Shown here one piece after another: positions 32,385 to 37,078 of a stretch of DNA of 37,078 nt. The stretch comes from Pseudomonas viridiflava (GTDB lineage Bacteria; Pseudomonadota; Gammaproteobacteria; Pseudomonadales; Pseudomonadaceae), in assembly GCF_001642795.1 (NCBI RefSeq), contig NZ_LKEH01000030.1, positions 26,587-63,664 on the forward strand, written 5' to 3'. The notes below the pieces were generated by a model. The model did not search any database. It saw only the letters and a program-made list of their open reading frames with translations, and was not told the DNA's origin. Both the position numbers and the translations under genes were made by a program. Each line of letters opens with the position of its first letter. Position 1 is the stretch's first letter.

Positions 32385-34046
32385 ATGTCGATCTTCCATC
32401 AGGGGCTGTCCAAAGGCCCGGCCAACCACATGGCGCTTACGCCGTTGAGTTTTCTTGAGCGTACTGCCGCGACCTACCCGGATTATCCGGCGGTGGTCCA
32501 TGGTGCGATCCGGCGGGACTGGGCGCAGACGTATCGCCGCTGTCGTCAGCTCGCTTCAGGGTTAAGCCAGTTGGGCGTGCAAGGCGGCGATACGGTTGCG
32601 GTGATGCTGCCCAATATTCCGGCAATGCTTGAAGTGCATTTTGGGGTGCCGATGCTGGGGGCGGTGCTCAATACGCTGAATGTGCGCCTGGATGCGTCGG
32701 CCATCGCTTTCATGCTCGGGCACGGCGAAGCCAAGGTGTTGATCGCTGACCGGGAGTTTCATGTGGTGGTGCATGCGGCACTGGCCATGCTGGAGCATCC
32801 GCCGCTGTTGATTGATGTGGACGACCCGGAATACGGCGAAGGGCGGGCGCTCAGCGAGCTCGACTATGAGGCACTGCTCGCCGTGGGCGATCCCGAGTTC
32901 GAGTGGCAGTGGCCTGAGGACGAATGGGCGCCGATCTCCCTGAATTACACCTCCGGCACGACCGGCGATCCCAAGGGGGTGGTCTATCACCATCGCGGCG
33001 CGTTTCTGAACGCCATCGGCAATCAGATGGCGTGGGGCATGGGTCTGCATCCCGTCTATCTATGGACGTTGCCGATGTTTCACTGCAATGGCTGGTGTTA
33101 TCCGTGGACGATCACTGCGCAGGCCGGCACACATGTGTTCCTGAGGCGGGTCGATCCGCAGAAAATCATCACGCTGATCAGCGAGCACAAGGTCAGTCAT
33201 CTCTGCGGGGCGCCCATCGTACTCAATGCGCTGGCCAATCTGCCCAATGCCGCGGCCGTCTCGTTCGGGCACGGGGTCAATGCGATGACCGCAGGTGCTG
33301 CGCCGCCTGCCCGGGTCATTGCGTCGGTCGAGGCGATGGGCATCTGTATTACTCATGCTTACGGCCTGACCGAAACCTATGGCCCGGTCACCGTCTGTGC
33401 CTGGAAAGCGGAGTGGGACGAGTTGCCGCCTGACGAGTGTGCGTCGCTGAAGGCGCGTCAGGGCGTGCGTTACCCGACGCTTGAAGACGTCATGGTCGCC
33501 GACCCGCATACCCATCAGCCGGTGCCAAAGGACGGCCAGACCATTGGCGAGATCTACATGCGCGGTAACACGGTCATGAAAGGCTATCTGGGCAACCCGG
33601 CCGCGACAGACAAGGCCTTCGAGGGCGGCTGGTTTCATTCCGGCGACCTGGCCGTCTGGCATGCCGACGGTTATCTGGAGATTCGTGATCGCAGCAAGGA
33701 CATCATTATTTCTGGCGGCGAGAACATTTCGACCATCGAGGTCGAGGGCGTGCTGTATCGCCATCCTGCCGTTCTTGAGGCGGCGGTGGTGGCCAGACCC
33801 GACGAGAAGTGGGGCGAGACGCCGTGTGCCTTCGTCACACTCAAGACCGGCTGTGACCAGGTGACGGGCGAGCAGATCATGCGTTTTTGCCGCGAGCACC
33901 TGGCAGGTTTCAAGGTCCCGAAAACCGTGGTGTTCACACCGCTGCCGAAAACCTCGACCGGCAAGATCCAGAAGTTTCTGCTGCGGGACTGGGCAAAAAA
34001 TGGCCAGATCGATCAGGGCGTAAAGGTCGCCGCTGCTTCGCAATAG
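32385..34046 (+). CDS. AMP-forming acyl-CoA ligase (fatty-acyl-CoA synthetase family)
   Basis: The enzyme should activate a carboxylic acid with ATP and CoA to the acyl-CoA via an acyl-adenylate. The 553-residue product has the adenylate-forming signatures: YTSGTTGDPKG at residues 188-198, LPMFHCNGWCYPW, HAYGLTETYGPVT, GDLAVWHADGYLEIRDRSKDIIISGGENIST, and the catalytic C-terminal lysine K527 in TSTGKIQKFLLRDW. The FHCNGW motif and length fit the medium-chain, AlkK/DmdB-like group rather than acetyl-CoA synthetase; substrate is not readable. The ATG at 32385 is preferred over GTG 32379 because AGG at 32375-32377 is better placed. It is transcribed away from the sRNAs and overlaps a convergent gene by 34 bases. 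Confidence 0.93.
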   Translation: MSIFHQGLSKGPANHMALTPLSFLERTAATYPDYPAVVHGAIRRDWAQTYRRCRQLASGLSQLGVQGGDTVAVMLPNIPAMLEVHFGVPMLGAVLNTLNVRLDASAIAFMLGHGEAKVLIADREFHVVVHAALAMLEHPPLLIDVDDPEYGEGRALSELDYEALLAVGDPEFEWQWPEDEWAPISLNYTSGTTGDPKGVVYHHRGAFLNAIGNQMAWGMGLHPVYLWTLPMFHCNGWCYPWTITAQAGTHVFLRRVDPQKIITLISEHKVSHLCGAPIVLNALANLPNAAAVSFGHGVNAMTAGAAPPARVIASVEAMGICITHAYGLTETYGPVTVCAWKAEWDELPPDECASLKARQGVRYPTLEDVMVADPHTHQPVPKDGQTIGEIYMRGNTVMKGYLGNPAATDKAFEGGWFHSGDLAVWHADGYLEIRDRSKDIIISGGENISTIEVEGVLYRHPAVLEAAVVARPDEKWGETPCAFVTLKTGCDQVTGEQIMRFCREHLAGFKVPKTVVFTPLPKTSTGKIQKFLLRDWAKNGQIDQGVKVAAASQ

Positions 34047-34843
34047 CGTTGTTCGGCGTTTCTGCTTTCCTGATCGCGGTCCCGACTGGCGCGCTTGGTC
34101 CAGTCCCGGCATTCTTCGCGGAAATTGACCTGAGCGGATCTGCGGCACTCGCGCCGCTCCACCGAGCGGGCGAGGAAGTTTTCGCACACGCTGTCGCCGT
34201 CGATGGTGTTGTCATAGACACGCCATTGCGCGCGGTAGCGGTCGCGGCCGTCCCATTCGCGTATCGACACCGTTGCGACCTTGTAAGGGCGTGACGGACG
34301 GGCTGCGGGGCGAGCGGCATCGGCCTTGAATTCAGCCATGTAGGTTGCGGACACCATGCCTTTGGCCGGCTCGGCCTGAACGGCTCGCGGGACCTGACCG
34401 AAGCGGCAGTTCAGAACGCTTTCGTCGATGACATTGCCGTTCTTCAGACAGTTATCCAGCGGTTGCACTGGGGCGTTTTGTGCCGCCGTGGTCGCAGGAG
34501 CAGGTGTCGGCACCACGTAAGGCTCCTGGCGCAAGGCGGCAGAAGGCGTGCTGGCAGGCAGTGCGGGCTCGGAGTCCGTCTCGGGTGTTTGCGCCTCAAC
34601 GGCGGGCTGCTCAATGGCAGGAACAATGACCTTGGGCTTGCGCAGCTGCGAAGCAATCATGCCGCCGAGGCAACCCACAACGATCAGGCCTGCCAGCCAC
34701 AGGCCGTAGGCGCGCGGCTTGCGAGGACGTGGCGTTGATCGCCGGGCCGGATGCGAACCCAACACCACATCGACCTGACCGGGCACCAGACGCTGGATGC
34801 GGATAATGCCGTCATCGTCAGGCTGCTGCTGATTGGAATTCAT
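34013..34843 (-). CDS. single-pass membrane protein of unknown function
   Basis: The 276-residue product begins MNSNQQQPDDDGIIRIQRLVPGQVDVVLG. A basic stretch (RRSTPRPRKPRAY) precedes one membrane helix (about residues 49-66, LWLAGLIVVGCLGGMIA), then a proline- and alanine-rich linker and a C-terminal, probably periplasmic part with six or so cysteines and many charged residues (WDGRDRYRAQWRVYDNTIDGDSVCENFLARS). The minus-strand ATG at 34843-34841 is preceded by AAGGAG, which rules out the longer frame to 34912. It converges on and overlaps the acyl-CoA ligase at 34013-34046. I do not recognise a family. Confidence 0.8.
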   Translation of the reverse strand: MNSNQQQPDDDGIIRIQRLVPGQVDVVLGSHPARRSTPRPRKPRAYGLWLAGLIVVGCLGGMIASQLRKPKVIVPAIEQPAVEAQTPETDSEPALPASTPSAALRQEPYVVPTPAPATTAAQNAPVQPLDNCLKNGNVIDESVLNCRFGQVPRAVQAEPAKGMVSATYMAEFKADAARPAARPSRPYKVATVSIREWDGRDRYRAQWRVYDNTIDGDSVCENFLARSVERRECRRSAQVNFREECRDWTKRASRDRDQESRNAEQRYCEAAATFTP

Positions 34844-35016
34844 CCCTGCTCCTTGAGTCATCCATCGTACGCTGCCAGGTCTTGTCGCCGTGCAGCGGGC
34901 GCGAAACTTCAAGGATATCGGCGTTCGGCGGGATTTCTGAAATGTATTAGAGGTGTATTCGCGGTGCTCGACAGGCTAAGGTCGAGTCCGTTTTGATTCA
35001 CCAGGGAATTTTGCCT

Positions 35017-36951
35017 ATGCACGAGCGTCTTGAACAGGTTTTCGGTTACTCGCAGTTTCGTCCAGGGCAGGAGGCTGCGATCAGCGCCGTGCTTGCCGGG
35101 CGTTCTGCTGCAGCCATTTTCCCGACCGGCTCGGGCAAGTCCCTGTGCTACCAGTTGCCTGCGCTGATGTTGCCGCATCTTACGCTGGTGGTTTCGCCAT
35201 TGCTGGCGTTGATTCAGGATCAGTTGGCGTTCCTGCAGCGTCACGGTATTTCGGCGGCAAGTATCGATTCGGCGCAGAGCCGGGAAGATGTCGCGCAGGT
35301 CATGGCGCGGGCGCGGTCCGGCGAGCTGAAGATTCTGATGATTTCCGTGGAGCGCCTCAAGAACGAGCGTTTCAGACAGTTCATCACGCAAGTGCCGATC
35401 TCGCTGCTGGTGGTGGACGAGGCGCACTGCATTTCCGAATGGGGCCACAACTTCCGTCCCGATTACCTGAAGCTGCCCGACTACCAGCGTGAGTTCAACA
35501 TCCCCCAAGCCTTGCTGCTGACCGCCACGGCCACGCCGCAGGTGATCATCGACATGCAGGAGAAATTCGCCATCGCCCCGCAGGACGTGGTGACCACCGG
35601 GTTCTATCGCCCCAACCTGCACCTGTGGGTCGAGCCGGTTGCCGGACGCGACAAGCGTCGGCGGCTGGTCGAGTGGCTGAGCGAGCGAGGCGGGCAGCCG
35701 ACTATTGTCTACGTCACGTTGCAGAAGACCGCTGAATACATCGCCGCGCATCTGCAGCAGAACGGACTTCCCGCGAGTGCCTATCACGCCGGTCTGCCGA
35801 ACGATAAGCGTGAATCGATCCAGAAACAGTTCATGAGTGGCCAGTTGAACTGCATCGTCGCGACTATCGCCTTCGGCATGGGCATCGACAAAAGCGACAT
35901 CCGCAACGTGGTGCATTTCGATCTGCCCAAGTCCATCGAGAACTACAGCCAGGAAATCGGTCGGGCAGGGCGTGACGGCGCGGCGTCCGATTGTCTGGTG
36001 CTGGCCAACCGCGACAGCCTCAACGTGCTGGAAAACTTCGTGTATGGCGACACGCCGGAGCGCGAGGGTATAGCACGGGTGCTGGACGACCTGCTCGCCG
36101 CGCGTCATGACGGGCAGTGGGAGTTTCTGCTGAACCCGCTGGCCGATCTCAGCAACATCCGCCAGCTGCCGCTCAAGACCCTGCTGGTACAACTGGAGCT
36201 GCGCGGGATCATCGCGCCGCGTTATGCGTACTTTGCCGAATACCGTTTCAAATTCCTGATCGAGCCCGCTGAGTTGATGGCGCGCTTCGAGGGCGAGCGG
36301 CGTCAGTTTGTCGAAGCTGTGATTCAGACGTCCAGCCGGGCGCGAACCTGGGCGACGGTGGACTTCGACGCGCTGTATCAGCAATACGGCGCCGAGCGCG
36401 GGCGTGTAGTCACGGCGCTGGATTACTTTCAGGAGAAAGGCTGGATCGAGCTGGAAAGCAAGCAGATGACCGAGGTCTACAGCCTGCTGCGCACCGACTT
36501 TGACCCGGATGCGCTGAGTAACGAGTTGCACGTCTACTTCAGTGAGCACGAAACGACCGAGGTCGCCCGTATTCACACCATGCTGGAGGTGTTCGCCAGC
36601 GATCAGTGCCTGACCCACCGTCTGGCGCGGTACTTCGGAGACGATAATGCGCCGGAGCGTTGCGGACATTGTTCGGTGTGCCACGGTCAGGTCGCTTACC
36701 TCCCAGAGCCGCCCGCGCTGCAGCCGCTTGATGAAAGGGATTTTCAGCACCTGTGTGGCGATTTCATCCGCAAGCACCATGACTACAACGGCCAGCTACC
36801 CAGCGCCGAATGCCTGACGCGTTTCCTGTGCGGCATCAGCGTGCCGCTGTTCACCAAACTCAAGGCGCGGGCGACCGCAGGGTTTGCCGAGCTTGAGGAC
36901 TATCCGTATGCGCAGGTCAGGACGTGGGTGCAGGGTCGGATGGACTCATAA
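35017..36951 (+). CDS. recQ: RecQ-family ATP-dependent DNA helicase
   Basis: RecQ helicases unwind DNA 3' to 5' in recombination and repair. The 644-residue product has FRPGQEAAISAVLAGR, Walker A PTGSGKS (36-42), DEAH (134-137) in VVDEAHCISEWGHNFRPDYLKL, then motif VI with QEIGRAGRDGA, and the RecQ zinc site with C549, C552 and C555 in RCGHCSVCHG. A winged-helix-like part lies between, but no C-terminal HRDC domain is apparent; the end shows KLKARATAGFAELEDYPYAQVRTWV. It may be the accessory RecQ-like helicase of pseudomonads rather than the E. coli orthologue, so the symbol marks the family. The ATG at 35017 with CAGGGA upstream is preferred over TTG 34993. Confidence 0.93.
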   Translation: MHERLEQVFGYSQFRPGQEAAISAVLAGRSAAAIFPTGSGKSLCYQLPALMLPHLTLVVSPLLALIQDQLAFLQRHGISAASIDSAQSREDVAQVMARARSGELKILMISVERLKNERFRQFITQVPISLLVVDEAHCISEWGHNFRPDYLKLPDYQREFNIPQALLLTATATPQVIIDMQEKFAIAPQDVVTTGFYRPNLHLWVEPVAGRDKRRRLVEWLSERGGQPTIVYVTLQKTAEYIAAHLQQNGLPASAYHAGLPNDKRESIQKQFMSGQLNCIVATIAFGMGIDKSDIRNVVHFDLPKSIENYSQEIGRAGRDGAASDCLVLANRDSLNVLENFVYGDTPEREGIARVLDDLLAARHDGQWEFLLNPLADLSNIRQLPLKTLLVQLELRGIIAPRYAYFAEYRFKFLIEPAELMARFEGERRQFVEAVIQTSSRARTWATVDFDALYQQYGAERGRVVTALDYFQEKGWIELESKQMTEVYSLLRTDFDPDALSNELHVYFSEHETTEVARIHTMLEVFASDQCLTHRLARYFGDDNAPERCGHCSVCHGQVAYLPEPPALQPLDERDFQHLCGDFIRKHHDYNGQLPSAECLTRFLCGISVPLFTKLKARATAGFAELEDYPYAQVRTWVQGRMDS

Positions 36952-36990
36952 CGACGGCCAAGGCCTATAAGCCTGACACAGCGCTTATCT

Positions 36991-37074
36991 GCAGCAGACA
37001 CCTGACCGTGGGAGGCGCCACCACGTCTTCGACGTAGCGCTGTCGCGCAGCAAACACCGGACCGTGGGAGGCGG
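36991..37074. repeat. pair of 28-bp direct repeats with an intervening hairpin
   Basis: GCAGCAGACACC-TGACCGTGGGAGGCG-CC at 36991-37018 recurs with four mismatches at 37047-37074. Between them ACGTC-TTC-GACGT (37023-37035) is a perfect small hairpin. The GTGGGAG core resembles common intergenic repeats of Pseudomonas. The second copy runs to the window edge, so more units may follow. Confidence 0.55.
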
Positions 37075-37078
37075 CTTG

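Noticed and set aside
34967..34986. Inverted repeat CTCGAC-N8-GTCGAG between the minus-strand membrane gene and recQ.
   Set aside because: Six-base arms with an eight-base spacer are common by chance in GC-rich DNA; no other regulatory signal supports an operator.
36991..37074. Possible start of a CRISPR array, from the repeated 28-bp unit.
   Set aside because: Only two imperfect copies 28 bases apart with a hairpin between them, and no cas genes; an ordinary intergenic repeat is more likely.

Overview
The window looks like part of a Pseudomonas chromosome, most likely of the P. syringae group. The evidence is a GC-rich core with typical Pseudomonas gene content, a type VI secretion (T6SS) cluster laid out like HSI-II of P. 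aeruginosa (tssABCE, tssFGH, a sigma-54 activator, a small lipoprotein, an FHA gene, tssJKLM, a phosphatase and a kinase), and two tandem RsmX-type small RNA genes. Species-level assignment is inference.

Layout. 1-511 is an AT-rich upstream region with hairpins. 512-4535 holds tssA, tssB, tssC and tssE. 4546-6282 is an AT-rich cassette: a PAAR tip protein with a C-terminal extension, an unrecognised soluble protein and a four-helix membrane protein. It sits between tssE and tssF and looks like an effector-immunity module. 6356-13304 holds tssF, tssG, tssH (clpV) and an sfa-type sigma-54 activator, followed by a terminator-like hairpin. 13392-22740 holds a 46-residue lipoprotein, tagH (FHA), tssJ, tssK, tssL, tssM, pppA and ppkA, tightly packed and often overlapping. 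22762-24798 is vgrG. No hcp (tssD) gene is present.

24816-31106 is a second AT-rich accessory island. It has a secreted small protein, a 1046-residue candidate effector with an M23 metallopeptidase domain at one end and a GH19-type lysozyme/chitinase domain at the other, and then several exported proteins: one with an SH3-like C-terminus, a truncated relative of it, an LprI/DUF1311 lysozyme-inhibitor-like protein and a frameshifted gene. I read this as a VgrG-delivered cell-wall hydrolase with a row of periplasmic immunity proteins, partly decayed.

31169-37078 is ordinary chromosome plus regulatory RNA: a membrane protein, two tandem minus-strand RsmX-family sRNAs with GacA-box-like sites, an acyl-CoA ligase, a convergent single-TM protein, a RecQ-type helicase and short repeats. 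The sRNAs belong to the Gac/Rsm pathway, which controls T6SS in pseudomonads. Together the genes encode the membrane complex (TssJLM), baseplate (TssAEFGK, VgrG, PAAR), sheath (TssBC), recycling ATPase (TssH), regulation (Sfa, TagH, PppA, PpkA) and two candidate cargo modules.
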